DNA from: Acanthopleura granulata
Lineage: Eukaryota; Mollusca; Polyplacophora; Chitonida; Chitonidae
Reading direction: 5' to 3'
NCBI GenBank assembly: GCA_016165875.1
Contig: JABBOT010000080.1
Coordinates: forward strand, 40,423,477 to 40,487,476
DNA: 64,000 nucleotides
A program made the position numbers and the translations under genes. This document shows, piece by piece, positions 1-14,100 of the stretch; the stretch's first letter is position 1, and every line of letters starts with the position of its first letter. Under the pieces are notes generated by a model that saw only the letters and a list, made by a program, of their open reading frames with translations, made no database searches and was not told where the DNA came from.

Positions 1-2779
1 AATATCACTCATCATGTACTGCCAAAACAGGGCTTGACCTTTACTTGACCTAGAGCTAGATGTATAGTGCAAATCTGTGTTCAGCTTTATGTGGGGGAAG
101 TCTTCAAACACACGTCACTGCTTCAGACATGTACATACATGTACTTGTTCTCTACGTTATGTAAAATCCATAATATGCACAAATGGCTGCAATGTGTGAA
201 TTGCCGATTACTGTCGGATAACCACAAGCTGTGTGAAGCAATAAGAAAATCCATGTTTGCTGTATGTACTTGACAGCCGTACATGTTTGCACATTACAAT
301 ATTAGGATCACAGTATACACGGGTTTTGAGTTATTCACTCCACAGTCTTTGTGGACATTTGTTACATACTATTCACATATTACCCAGGCACATGTAAAAT
401 GACCTTGACACTGTGACATGCAATGAATTGATCTTTAAGTGATCTAGATGTCATGCAGGCAGTCCCACTCAACAAGCATTCATCACTGCAGTATCTCTAC
501 ACAGTTCTCATTTAACATTAATATGTCCCAGCGGCATGTCTTACTCCCTATATAAGATTTTTATCAGTAAATCCATAAACAGTTTCAAATGTTTCAGTGT
601 TAAAAAAAAATTGCACTCATTGGTCAACAGCACCTGTTATTATAAGGCACCACAGTTGTAACATGAGTAGCAGATCAGTCTCCCAATGACATGAGACACA
701 GGTGTATCCACACTGAGTATGTTTGAAAATATAAATCAATTCTACCCTGTAAAATGCCATGACGGTAGCCTGGGTTCAGTTGTTCCTTCTTCACGTTCCC
801 CTGTGAAATATTAGCTATACAACTAACTGTCATAGTTATTATAACCCACTGCATAGTTGTCTGTCATTTTGTTTAACAACAGACTGTAATTAACATGGAA
901 ACTATAAGTGTATAAGACAAACTTTATATTATTCAATCTCTGATTCACCAGTCCCAGTTATTTTGGGTTTTGCATATACTGATTGTTCAGAAAACTAAAC
1001 TAAGAAAAGTAACTAAGCCAATCAAAATACAGTCAGTCAGGAACAAAAAAAAATTACTTTTCATTATTACTTTCATTCTCTTTTAACTAAAAACATGAAA
1101 ATGTGAGCTCCATTTTATTTGTCAATAAAATATTCTTAAAAACTTTAGATGATTTGGCATGCCAATTTTACAGGCTAATGTATTAATTTCACTAAAATAA
1201 ATTTCCAGTGTTGTTTAACTGTTGTGACTGTAAACATGTTATTTCAAATCTACAATTGCTCTACATGTCTATGTGTATTTTTGTGCAGTGTAGCCTTGCT
1301 GTTTTCATGTACATGTATAAGTACGTATTTATAAGCCTTGTCTTTATATGCTTAGGCAATGTGCATTTATCCCCTGCTGTACTGTGATGTAATACTCAGT
1401 TCATCGGTTGGGTTAATGAGATTATCATGTTACTGAGGTCAATACAGCACACCTGTCAGCACCGCTTAGTCTACGTCACTGGGTCATGTGACAGTGACAC
1501 CCAGCCAATTAACGGCAGACTCATCAAGCCAGCAACAGATTTGACCTTCAACAGGTATCAGATATGAGCATAACCAAATACATGTACATGCAAGTCTGAG
1601 ATTCCATACAAAAAGTTTGAAATATACATGTATATATCTATATACCTCAAAGTAATGAATTTCTGTCTGTTTTTCACCTCACACACCTGGACTCATTCTG
1701 CACAGCCCTGGCAACTCTGCTTCAGGGGTAGTCACCAAGGAGATGTGCTTCTTCACTACATGTTGTCATGGGAATTAGGCCAGTTGAAATCTGTGAATGT
1801 TTTGTAAAACAGGCCCCTGAAATCTCAGACTTGGACTGCAGATTTGCACGCCTGAGTTAACACCTTGGTATGCCGTATAAAACAGCTAACGGGAAATATT
1901 ACCTTGGTTTCAGCAATGCCTGAAGTCAAACTCGCCTTCATCTCAGCATGTGCATGATATTTATCTCACAACCGTAATACACATTGTGTAATTTACAAAA
2001 AAATTCTCATAGATATTTATCACCTTGAAACATATATATACATATACAGTATGTAATATAAATATACTTCATATGCTTTGCACAAGTTTCTTCCTATATT
2101 TGATGAACTGGCATAATTCTGAAGAACACTCACAAGAACTGCACATAGAGTACATTACAAATATTAGGTTTGGCAATCTTGTTTTGCTGTACTTGAGGAC
2201 TAACCTGTACATGTGCTTCAGAAAGTAGCAGGTGTGCATTGCACTGAAGGTAAATCTGCCCACAAAAACTTACCAGATCACAGCACACCACCAAAAGCAC
2301 CCTCAACAAGTACAATGTTAGTGTAATGATTTTAAAACACTAAAGTTTCCAAACACTACCCCGGGAAAATGTCACAATAAATTACAAAAGTCCTGCAATG
2401 ATGTATAAGGCACTGAAACATGGACACCTTAAGTTTAATTTTGCTAACCTTTGAAACTGCACAGTGCATCTACATCAGAGAATACATTACACATGTAGTT
2501 TACTGGCCAACTAAACAATTGAACTGTACATCTGAGTGTTAAGTTTTTCTGATACTCTTCATGTCTCAATTGCCTTCAGGGTGTTCAGTAAGATTTATTA
2601 CACCTTTCTCTCTGAATTCTCTTTCTTTTATACCTACCTCATTTTGTACTTAGAGAATCCACTGGTCACACGACTTTATGCTTCAGGTTAGCATGTTAAC
2701 TTAACGTACACGAACATCTATTCAGGGTTGCATGACAATATTCTCAGTAGGTCAGTAGGTTAATGCCGACACTATGACC
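1..2779. other. Non-genic AT-rich flank
   Basis: No exon with coding character and matching splice sites was found on either strand. Open frames are short (under 70 codons) and of biased, low-information composition. The stretch holds scattered acatgta-type words, homopolymer A/T runs and a short TA-rich tract near 2030-2060. It could include UTR or intron of a gene lying to the left, but nothing here shows this. Confidence 0.5.
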
Positions 2780-3775
2780 TGGCTCAAACTATCCACCATT
2801 GGTGAAACCTTAACAGCCCCCCACCCTCAGAAGCCTTAACCAGCCCGTCTCCACTGATGAAAGCTTAACCTTCCACGATCGGTGAAACCTTAAACAACCC
2901 AGGCCCCAGTGGTGAAATGTAACCAAACCCTATTGATGCAACCTCACCTGCCCCCCTTCCCCATACTGATGAAACCTTAGCCAACCCCTATTGGTGAAAC
3001 GTTAACCAGCCCCCGCCCTCCCCCATATTGGAGTAACACATTAACCAAACCCTATTGGTGAAATGTTAACCAGCCCCCCCAAACCCCCAACCACCCTACT
3101 GGTGACATTTTAACCAACTCCTCTTTGTGAAACGTTAGCCAGACTGCCCCCCCCCCCCAAAAAAAATACTGGTGAAATACCTTAACCAACCCATACTGGT
3201 AAATCCTTAACCAGCATCATTTGTGAAAACTTAACCAACCCACACTGATGAAACCTTAATCAACCTCCACTGATGTAGCCTTAACCATCCACCTTCAGTG
3301 AAATCTTAACCAACCCACACTGATGAAACCTTAATCAACCTCCACTGATGTAGCCTTAACCATCCACCTTCCTTAACCAACCCACACTGATGAAACCTTA
3401 ATCAACCTCCACTGATGTAGCCTTAACCATCCACCTTCAGTGAAACCTTAACCAACCACCTTCAGTGAAAACTTAACCAACCCACACTGATGAAACCTTA
3501 ATCAACCTCCACTGATGTAGCCTTAACCATCCACCTTCAGTGAAACCTTAACCAACCCACACTGATGAAACCTTAACCAACCCACACTGATGAAACCTTA
3601 ACCAACCCACACTGATGAAACCTTCATCAACCTCCACTGATGTAGCCTTAACCATCCACCTTCAGTGAAAACTTAACCAACCCACACTGATGAAACCTTA
3701 ATCAACCTCCACTGATGTAGCCTTAACCATCCACCTTCAGTGAAATCTTAACCAAACCCCACAGGTGAAACCTTA
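2780..3775. repeat. Degenerate minisatellite, 25-bp family with a composite longer unit
   Basis: Many copies of a roughly 25-bp motif built on cttaaccaacccacactgat and gatgaaac. The 5' part (2780-3230) is highly diverged and interrupted by C-rich and A-rich runs. From about 3230 the motif is organised as a composite unit of about 65-75 bp in which three sub-types follow in fixed order: 'ccacactgatgaaac', 'cctccactgatgtag', 'atccaccttcagtgaaa'. Composite starts are visible near 3239, 3314, 3381, 3481, 3605 and 3681, with simple 25-bp steps at 3555, 3580 and 3605. No coding potential was seen. Confidence 0.85.
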
Positions 3776-6769
3776 CTTAACACATTATGGAAAAGCCAGT
3801 TTAGATTTAAAAACCCAGGAGTCAAACTTAATTCAACCAAAGCTGATATGGAAAAGTTAAAATGATAACAAAACAACAGGAAGAAGATCAGTGAAAATCA
3901 CAGGACAGGACATAGCCCTTTATTTTAAGAAGACCAGAATATTTCCTAAGACACCATATGATATGGACATGACTTAAAGAGCTATCCCTGTACAAATGGT
4001 ACATACAGGATTTGTTTGAAATATTTTGTCCCTGGGTACACTAACAGCAGTGTTGACGTCCTTATCGTTCCTACAATACAACATCCGGTTTTGAGAATCC
4101 ACAGCCTTGTTATTCTCATGGTTTACACTATACTCTATGTGTGTACTTCCATGGAGTACGTGGAAGTACACAACATATATCTTTCCATGGTGTACGCTAT
4201 GTGTATCTTTCCATTATATACTCTACATGTATCTTTCTACTCTGATGTCACAATGAATATCACATAATACTCACTTGAGGAGAAAAGAATAGAACATTAC
4301 ATTACTACAAATTTATTTCTTAAACATTAATTTAACCCCTTTAAAAGCTCTCAAATAACAGCCTGATGTCAGTGAACATTATTTTATGATTATAATGATG
4401 AGGTGGATGAAGTAGAAGAAAATACAGGGCACTGTCAGCTACATGTAAGTTGTTTTCAGCACAAGTTGACCCAGTTTTAGGAGACTGACACTGTGCACAT
4501 CCTCAGAGACATGTGAACATGAAATACTTTGTACAAGGAATTACTTGAACTACATACACATAGCATGAAGTCACCTCAGAACAGCATGCTCAGACCATGA
4601 CCCATGACCTATAACCTCTGGCCTGTAGAAAGACACAGGGAAGGTCAAAGTAAGTGAATAGGTCTGTAACATGAGAGCTTGATGCTGCTTTAGTGGTGTG
4701 ATAATCTTCACCTTCACAGGCTAGTTCATCTCTGAGGCTGTTATACTAGGGGATCGACATAATTCATCTTATCTGATATGCAAATATATACACATGTATT
4801 TAGATCTATAACATACATTCCACAGTCTTTCCTTCATATAACAAATCTAATGAATAAATTAATTAAACCTGGCTTTACAATATATCAGCAATAAGCCTTA
4901 TCACAAATATGTCAAAACTCCAAATATTCAATGTCCATGTCATATTGAGTCATACATGCCGGCTCAATGACCAAAGTAATGGTATTTAAATTTATTCACT
5001 ATGACAGCATATTTCAAAATCTGATACATGTAGAACATGGTACATGGTAAATTTAACTAAAATACATGCAATAATTTCTTATAATGTGCAACAACCCAAT
5101 GAAGGAATTTGAAAATACAGGTTTATACATCTACATGTTTTTGTCTTCTTTCATTGAAAGGCACATTTAGATTAAATAGACTACATAAACGTTGAAGAAC
5201 TAATGCTGCCTGAACACCCCAACTGTACGACCGGTACTTTGTCCATCCTGACAGGGTACTTCAGAATTTATTAGACCCTGACTGACTCATATGTTCCCAC
5301 ATGGTGCATATACCTTCAGAAATAAGCAAAATGCATGTAAAAGCTTCTTGTCTGTAAATGTCTGTATATAGTTGTGTATGTTTCTGTCTTTTACTTTACC
5401 ATGGCACATTAACATTCCACATGACTGAACCATAATACAGACAATAAAGTGGTGTACCATATAAGGCATAATATATATGTATGAACTTGATCTTTATTTT
5501 TTAGGAACTTTTGTATCTGTACGAAGCAATCCCTGTCCATTAGTGCCATTTGTATAGCATATATTTACCTACACATGGTTCCTATAGATGCAGACCATCA
5601 GGTATGCCTGCAGGCCAAACTCCTGGCTCCTACATGTTATAAATTATACAGCTTCAAACTATTTTTTTTCCCATTTGTGACATATAAATGTAGAGTAAAA
5701 TTTCGCTCACCTAAAAGATGTTACATGTAGGTAAATGTGTTGTTAAATTTGACACATACATGTATGGTGTAGGCTGGCTGGCCCAGGAAACCACCTAGGA
5801 TAAACCAATGCCCTTCACTGGGTCTTCTGCAAACCTCCTAACTGCAGCTGCATTAATCAGCCTGAGCTGGCTTTGACCCTGTGACTAACACTTTGTTCCT
5901 TATATCACCAAAAGAGGGCCACTCCTCTCATATTTACACTGAACAGACTCATCAGTGATGGAAAAATGAAAATTGCACGACAAAAATATTACTTTGACTG
6001 CAGAAATTGATATTGTTAGGGTAGGATAACAGGCTATGTATGCAACTTCCTCAGTAAAACAGGCCCTCAATCCCAGTATTCCTATGTAAATCAGAGAGAT
6101 TAAAAAGGTCTACAGCCAATCTATCGATGACTGTTTTTGAGAAAGACTGCCTTTGGTGTTGGCTGGGTGACATTTAACAATCAGTCTATCTTTCAGCATA
6201 CAGGTAGGAGGTGTCAAAACAAGGGATAGCACTGAACTCTAGCAATGAATGTAGCTGTGGTATTGAAACAACCTGTCTGTGACACCTGGAATCCTTGGCC
6301 CTCTGATAATGTCTGCATGTTATTATGTAAACAACTACCTCACCCAAATGCTACCACATCACATCGCATATCACAGCATCCTGTTGATATATTTGTGGTA
6401 ACATACACCGTACCTTTGAAGCATTGTTAAAAAACTATATACATACACCAATGTTGTGTCTTCATAACTATATACATTAAATTTAATGCATGACATAATG
6501 TTCATTGTCAGATATAAAAAAGTCACAGGGAGCACAACTTCCAGGTCAACAGTTAAAGAGCTGTTTCACTTGAATAATTCCTTACAATTCTGGCAGACAA
6601 TGGTTTTTATGTCTGGAATACAGAGCTGAATGTATATAGAACTTGTATGATATAACATGAAATGTGTTCCTCTGTAGAAGCATAAAATGCTTCTTGTTTT
6701 GTTTTCAAAAGAGGAGGGGAAAGATTGAAATGGGGGGGGGAGATCATAAATTAATCACACAAAATTTAT
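3776..6769. other. Non-genic stretch
   Basis: No exon, RNA gene or recognisable transposon was found. It holds the hairpin at 4141-4171, several ATG-rich short open frames of under 85 codons without family resemblance, and dispersed TA and acatgta words. The segment near 5770-5900 has a faint SINE-like look but too little for a call. Confidence 0.4.
4141..4171. repeat. Perfect 11-bp hairpin
   Basis: The arm gtgtacttcca (4141-4151) is followed by a 9-base spacer and its exact reverse complement tggaagtacac (4161-4171). It sits in a local run of ccatgg/gtacg words at 4105-4240. Nothing nearby suggests a gene, so it may simply be a local inverted duplication. Confidence 0.6.
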
Positions 6770-6771
6770 TC

Positions 6772-6855
6772 AAATAGGGTTTCATCCCACCATAATGCCG
6801 TCGTCATATATGCGAAATATTCTTGAGTGCAGCATAAAACACCAATCAAATAATA
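6772..6855 (+). repeat. SINE 3' fragment (gaaatattcttgagt tail)
   Basis: Matches the 3' part of the SINE family seen in fuller copies at 14897-15151 and 20303-20543: 'catcccaccataatgccgtc', then 'gcgaaatattcttgagtgca', then aaaacaccaatcaaataat. The tRNA-like head is missing, so this is a 5'-truncated copy. Confidence 0.75.
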
Positions 6856-6892
6856 CATCCACAGGGTTTAACTTTGCTACTACCTGGAACAG

Positions 6893-6968
6893 GTCATTGC
6901 CAAGTGGTTAAAACTTGTCTTTCAGCTGCTGTAGAACACTGGGTACAGGCTCAATCCTGGCCTTGGAT
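6893..6968 (+). repeat. tRNA-like SINE head fragment
   Basis: Contains an A-box-like 'gccaagtggttaaaac' (about 6899) and a B-box-like 'caggctcaatcctgg' (about 6946-6960) at tRNA-like spacing. The acceptor stem does not close and no mature tRNA fold is apparent. The best reading is a decayed tRNA-derived retroposon head rather than a tRNA gene. Confidence 0.45.
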
Positions 6969-7429
6969 TGGGATTTAATAGAAATCAGTTATTTACTACT
7001 GTTTACTATTTGTTTACTATTTTACTGAATGCTTGAATGAGAATTTTTGTGATATAAAATCCAGATGTACAGGTACTTGTATAACATATTGATGCATGTC
7101 TGTTAAACATCCGATTCAGAAGTTCCAGTGAAACAGAAAACTGGTGTAAATGGAGTCATAACTAAAGCTGTTGATTAAAAGTTGTTTGGTTCCTTAATGA
7201 ATGTAATGATATAGTCATATGTAATCAAAATGAAAAAAAAAGGTAATGACAATAATAAATATGACTTAGACCGGTTACAGAATTTGTGATAATAATCAAT
7301 AAATCAATAAATAATCAATTTCAACTAAATACACTTAATAATTTTAATTCATCATCTGGATTAGCTCTTCTAAAGTTTTGTAATATAAAACTGGAACAAG
7401 AAAACAACAATGTCTCAGGTCATACCATT

Positions 7430-8132
7430 CCACCATGAGCAGCCAAATGACGCTGTTTCAAATGGGTCAATGAGTTGTACTGTAACTCATAAGCCGCACT
7501 GTAACTCGACAGCTTGAGTTAAGGTCACACACGTCACATCTGCTGATACGAAATGAGCGCTCAAGAAAACAACACTGAACATTTCTGACAATTGCAACTG
7601 TCAAAATGTCTTGAGAGAAAAAACTGTCACGACAGTTGAAAAATTTCGTTGGATGTCTTTGAGAATTGCTTTACAAACAAGTGTTGCAGCGCGTAAAAAA
7701 ATGTTTCTTGCTCTTACCTTAAGTTTTTATCCAAGGAGAAACACCTTGAACTGCTTTACTGCTGCTCTGTCCACGCGATGTGGGAAGGTCTGCCTGACCT
7801 CATCACCCATTGGTCAGAATTGGGGGCTCGCCTCTGACGTCACGGCTACTACTCTTTACTCCAAAAATTTTATCCAGATGTGGACATATCTGTCCAAATA
7901 ATAACACATATGTCACGTTTTTGTAAGTTATGCAGCACTAAAAACAATATCAAAGCTCGTAGTCTGATATGTAATGTACAGATACGATATTTCTGCAAAT
8001 TCCGTCCCATGCAATAAACTATATTCTCTAACCACGTGTCATTCACGAAGACAGAGCAACTGCTGTGTGTTGCTGGAGAGATAGCGGACGTGACAAACTG
8101 TTTCATTTTTTGGTAATAACACAGATATCAGA
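7430..8132 (+). promoter_or_regulatory. Probable promoter and 5' UTR of cytochrome b5
   Basis: Compared with its surroundings this segment is visibly richer in CpG (for example near 7550, 7690, 7770, 8090), and it directly precedes the cytochrome b5 start codon at 8133. No TATA box at a convincing distance was seen. The transcription start cannot be fixed from sequence alone. A 96-codon frame at 7611-7901 has no family resemblance and is treated as chance. Confidence 0.4.
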
Positions 8133-11100
8133 ATGTCAGAAGAGCGTTCAAATCTTAAAACTATCCGATTAGAGGAAGTAAAATCGCACAAGGATTCAAA
8201 GTCGACATGGTTGGTGATCCACGATGAAGTGTATGACGTGACCAAGTTTTTGGAAGAGGTAAGTCCCCCACACGGGCTGCAACAACAACGAGCACTGATT
8301 TTATGCTCTGATATGAACCCCTGGCGTACTTTTTGACAACATAGAGAACACATAGTAACTTGTTGTCAGTATTTTGAACGTGTAAAGTCTTGACATTCAA
8401 TGGTTTTGAATGACAATTGTTCCTTTATATTAAATTTCAGTATGCATGTGACAGTAACTTTGTCAGTTAACTTGCCCGAATGTGCCTGAACTGATCTAAC
8501 GATGCACTGACGTGCTGAGCAGACAGAGCCACACTGACTTCTGATAACAAACAGGATGTCCAACAGATCTGTGACTATCGGTTGCAGAACATAAGGTTTT
8601 GAATGATGATATTTTGTTCTAACCTGTGTCAATCTGATTACTGTGAAGACACAACACATAAGGGATGCGTCGAAAATTCGACGTTCCGACGGCCCGGGAC
8701 AACCAGATTTTGGCTTTGGACAACCAAGTGTTAGGCTGCAGGTTCCCTGGTCGGGCAAGTTAACAAATATACCCAAAAGAACACTTTTTGTACTCATTTT
8801 AATCGACTTAACAGTTGTGATTGTCAGCGAATAAATTTTTGTTTTTCCAAACATACCGCGCGTATGTGAAAGGGTTCATAAATATGCACAAACAGGCACC
8901 AGTTCAGGCAACTGATGGGGCTTCTGCTAACCATGAGCTGAATTTAGCGCAGCCATGGCAACATAAAGTTTGAAGGCTGCGCGCACATATGCGCATGCAT
9001 GCCTAAATGAAGACGCGCTGCAAACAAAATGACAGTTCTTCTCTGTTGAGGACAATATGAGTGGAATTTTCAAATATTTCGAGAGAAGTTGACCCCTGGG
9101 CAGACCGTGGACAGGGCAATCAAGAAGCACAGATATGAAGCAGAAGTGCGCACACGAACATTTCAAGACAAGTGGTTGATGGAATTCCTGCGGCTCCAAT
9201 TTGACGGAGACATAATGAGCTGTCATGTTTGCATTGCTTCACCTGTCTTGGTTGACACCAAAAGCCCGATGTTTACCAAAACGAACTGATTTCGTAATGA
9301 CACTATTAAAGTACATGACAAAGTCCCCATCATTTGGAATGCTTGAGAAATCAACGGCGTACAGAACTTGATGCCGAAAAACTGATTCATGAGTCCTACA
9401 TGTGCAATCTTTTCATGAAATGCCGGAAGAAAGATTATGTCAGGTTTGGGAGTCTCTTTAACACAGCGTACACTCTTGCTAAGCACTGCATTCCATATGC
9501 AGATTTCCAGTGGATAATGCATATGCAGGAACAAAATGGACTGGATTTGGGAAAAATTATTTAAACAGCAAAGGCTGTAGACTGTTTGTTGGGGAAATAT
9601 CATAAACACTCAACCAAAAAATCCGTAAAGAACTGGAAATCACAAAATTTGTGACAATTATGTGTGATGGAAGTACAGACTGTAGCATCATAGAACAGGA
9701 ACTGGTGTAGCTCAGATACATTGTACAAGGTCAACCTAAAGTCCAGCTCATTGATGTTGGTAGACTTGCAGCACAGCCATGCAGATGGTCATGCAGTTGA
9801 AAAACTGTCACCTGAAAACAAAGACTATCCCAGCCTAGTAAATCAAAACTATGATGGAGTGTCAGTTAATATGGGACGGCTAAATGGCACCGCAGCCAAA
9901 ATCCAGAGACAAGTTCCCCAGGCCATAGCAGTTCATTGTGTAGCACACAATCTTGAATTGGGTGAGCTAGATTCAGTCAAGCAGAGCAATTATTTACAAC
10001 AGTTTGAGGTAACAGTTAAAGGCGTGTTTAACTTTTATAGGTATTCTCACAAAAGACGGAGAGATCTACAGGCACTGTCATCTTTTTTCAATGAAACTGC
10101 TGATGAAGGCTCATACAAGTCAAGTCTGAAGCATTTTGTGGATATCAAAAATATCAGCTGGTTGGCAAGTCAAGAACATGCACTAGGTGCTCTGCGTTGT
10201 TACTGGAGAATTACTCTTGACCACATTGGAAATGTTTCGCAAGGTTAGGGAGAAGGGGCACAAAGAGCTAAGGGATACCACTGTGAAGTGTACCGGCTGA
10301 AATTTGTCCTATGGCTGCATTTCATGAACGATTTCTTACACCCATTAGCTGTCCTATCAAAATCATTCCTGTCAGACAAGCTTTTGATTTTCCAAGTTCC
10401 CTGAAAATTGGAGTCAACCATGGTCGCCCTCCAGAGTTTAAAAGCACAGCCTGCAGTATACATGCAAGAATTTCTAAGGAACATTGACATTGATGGGGGC
10501 AACTTTAGTGATGTACCAGTTACAATAGCATCATGTGACGAGGGACTTCAAAGCTGCACATCCTACAACACAATGGTGGAAAATTTTGGCTTGAACGAAC
10601 TGGTAGACAGTGCTGTGAAATACATCAAAGGCAGATTTAAATCTTTCTCTGGTATCCCTCTAACCTCCTTCAAAGTGTTTGACAACCACAAAATTCCACA
10701 CAACAAGGCAGAACTGGCTGTTTATGGCAACAACAGCATTAGAGAACTGATTCAAAACTACGAATCTGGTTGCATACAGGAGTGGCCACATCTTAAAACC
10801 ATGCTTGCAGAACACAGAAATGAGGACTCTTGCCCAACAGTCACTCACTGAGGAAAACCAGATCAGCCATGTCATAGTGTTGGCAGAAATCATGCTGACA
10901 GTCAGCCCCAGTACAGCAGCGTGTGAAAGGGGCTTTTCATCCATCAATCACATCAAAACAAACCTGCGATGTAGTGTGTCTCAAGAAAGCCTAAAACAGC
11001 TTGTACTGGTCAGTGTAGAGAAGCTGACTGAACAGGAACAGAAAACTGTGGTTGAGGATTCAGTGAAGCGGTGGTTGTCCATGGGCCCTAAGCATATCAG

Positions 11101-14100
11101 AGGACACAAACTACATGGAACATGAAAAACACCTGAACCTGGGCCTTCAAATTCACAGCCTGGCATAAGAGTGCTAGGGCATGAAGACAAAAATGATTCT
11201 GTAATTGAAGGGACTGTGTGTAATGACTCGTCAAGTTCTGACTCTGAGACTGATAGTAGTGACTCTTTTGAGTGGTGATCATTTAATCAGGAGACGTATT
11301 TTCTGAGATCATATGATTATATGCTCTGATACTAAATTTCACAAGTGTAAAAAGAACTTGTCATCAGCAGTACTATTAATAAAACCATGAGATGTTACAT
11401 TCTGTTCAGTATTTATTTTGTACTAGGCAACCCTTTGCAATGCAGTATATATGTGTTTATATTGAAATCATTTGAAAGCATCGCTAAGCATGGATGACTA
11501 AAAAGTGAAACAACCGTTCTTTAAAACTATAAGGTTTATCAGTCCTAATTAGTTTCATCCCTATAATCAAATAAAATGGGGATAAGTTGCATTTAAATGT
11601 CATAAGAAAGCTTGAGAATTTAGATGGTGTTTCTTACATGATATCACACTAATCTTGCCTCTTGTTTATGGGAGTGCAGAAAAGCAAAGCTACCTGAACT
11701 ACACTTTTTAAATGGAGGGGTACGTTTTACTGAAGTAAATGAATATATCTGTTTTATTGTTGTTTGACACAATACTCACAGGTGTGAGTTTTGTGGGGCT
11801 GGATGGAGGAAACTGACGTTCCCTCAGTGAACCTTCGATCTTTGTAAAAAGATCTTTTACAAATGAACTGGCCCCCAAAATTGTTGGGATGTGGGGGCAG
11901 CTTAGGCAGTTGGGGGCAACCTGGTTTTGGCTTTTTGGTTGCCCCCCTGGGCAAGTGAAAATATGAGTAATTTTCAGGCCCTAAGTCCAAACATTGTTGC
12001 AGTGTACTGAAGAGGAGACATTTAATCAAAACACCAAGGATTAACTCCACCCATTGATCGGAACATAAAACTGAACCTGCAGTTGTAAGCAGACATGATT
12101 TATCTGTTCATCATTGCATAAATCTACAAGGTCTGGGTTTTATTTAAGATTTAATACCTAAGATTTAAGGCCGCTCTTGAGGTAGAACTGCGGGCTATAT
12201 CTGGGATCCTACTAGGAGTGCGTGAAGCTGACCTAGCAGCTTGGTACGATAGTGCATTGTTAAATCTGCTGTCAGCTTGACTCATGCAACTAACTAAGAA
12301 GTTGCATCAGTCTCAGTATCACGTGCTTAAGCCTTAAGTTTTATATCTCTAAAAGTTATCAGACTTCAAGAGAATTATAGGCCTATAATATTAGGTGGTA
12401 AAGTGATTATATGTCGTCAGTTCTTTGAAGAATGGGCTTAGTAGCACTTCACAACTCCCATGCTGTCTTTTGGGCCTGAACCTGCGTTTAGGTTGAGTCG
12501 AGATGAACGTCCCTGTTTGCATGGCAAACTGCTGTGCAGGCTACTCCTAGCTTATGAATTCCTTCAGATTCCATCAAAAAGAGGTATTAAGTTTCTTAAA
12601 TGTACTGTAACATATACACTGTCTGAGAGGTCAGACATTTTGAAGATAAAGCATCATTTTATCATCAAATATAATTTCCGTGAAATAAAACAGAAAATGT
12701 GTACAGTCCATAATATACATGCCATGGCCACCATGTCGCATGTTGGTCCCACAGTAATGGTTGTTCTCCACATAGACTCAGCGCTGTTTTTTGCTTATCC
12801 CCTCAAATAGGTACGAACACCAGTTTAAATGGATGCCATACACCTACATGTTTATGTCAAATCTCTGCCCTCTTCATCTGACTTGATTGGGGGAATTTCT
12901 TCTTCTGAAGATGATAAGTAAAACTTACTGAGTTACTTACTAAGCTTTTGCATGGTCTGAAGATAGGCACATTGAAAAGTCTTGGAAAGATATTGGGACA
13001 GTGAACTGAGGTTGTGCATACATGTAAGGCACAGTAACACAAGTGCGTGTATTAATTACTATAAATTATGAAATTCACATGTATGCTTAGCCCCTTGTTT
13101 ATTGGAGTCGGAATTGAGGTAAATGTTTAAATACGCACAGTGTGCAGTGAACTGAAGTTTTGCATTCACCTGTCTCAAACAGGCAACTTCTCCAGTTATT
13201 TTCAGTTTTATTCTTTAGTTGCCCTCTTTCTTTTTAGCATTAAAACAAGTTAGAAGCTTGAGTCAGTATTTGAAATATTTAACTTAAATCTGGGTTGTAC
13301 TTTTTTTTTTTTCAAATGTACATATGCAAGGTGTGTGTTTTATATCAGTATGAATGTATAACTCTGCTTGTGTGTGTGCTTTCAGCATCCAGGTGGTGAG
13401 GAGGTGTTACTAGAGCAAGCAGGTGAGACTCACATATTTTAAGTATATCTGTATGTATGCTAAGGTTTCGCGTCATATAATTTGTCACACATATCACAAC
13501 AAGGAGCCCTTGAAACGTGTATGCTGTGTCTTATGACTGGGCAAGTCCATGCCACCATGGAAACGGGAATTAACCACCAACAGCCTTTGGCATGTAACTG
13601 ATCAACTTGTAATGTGCGGAATTTTCATATTGATGATCGCCACGATATGGCAGAAAAAATGCCGATGTGGCATTAGAAATCGTAATCATTCATTCATATT
13701 GATGGAAGCTTCATCCACAGAACATCAAGTGAGAGGACAATGAATGTCCATTTGAGTTTTTACCACTGACTTCAACCATAGCCCCGACATTAGTGGATAC
13801 AGTTGATTTATTTATCTAATATTTTGATTGGCGTTTTACGCTGTACTGAAGAATATTTCACTTATATGACGATGGCCAGCATTATGGTGGGGATAAACCG
13901 AACAGAGACGCAGAGAAACCGATGATCATCCGCGCTGGCAGGCCTTTCCACTTACAACGGAGTGAATCTTGAATCTTGATTGTTTGCTGTGTGAGTCTGG
14001 CATTTAACCAGATGCCTGTGTATTCCAGCGACCGGCATTCATAAACAAGGGCCTTAGTAGCCACTTTTTCACATCCTTCTACTCACTGTGCTTCGGATTC

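Noticed and set aside
6893..6968. Functional tRNA gene
   Set aside because: A- and B-box-like words are present but no closing acceptor stem or proper anticodon arm; it fits a SINE head remnant.
7611..7901. 96-codon frame upstream of cytochrome b5
   Set aside because: No family resemblance, and it lies in the likely promoter or 5' UTR.
1..8132. A third gene in the left flank
   Set aside because: No frame showed conserved protein words or paired splice sites on either strand.
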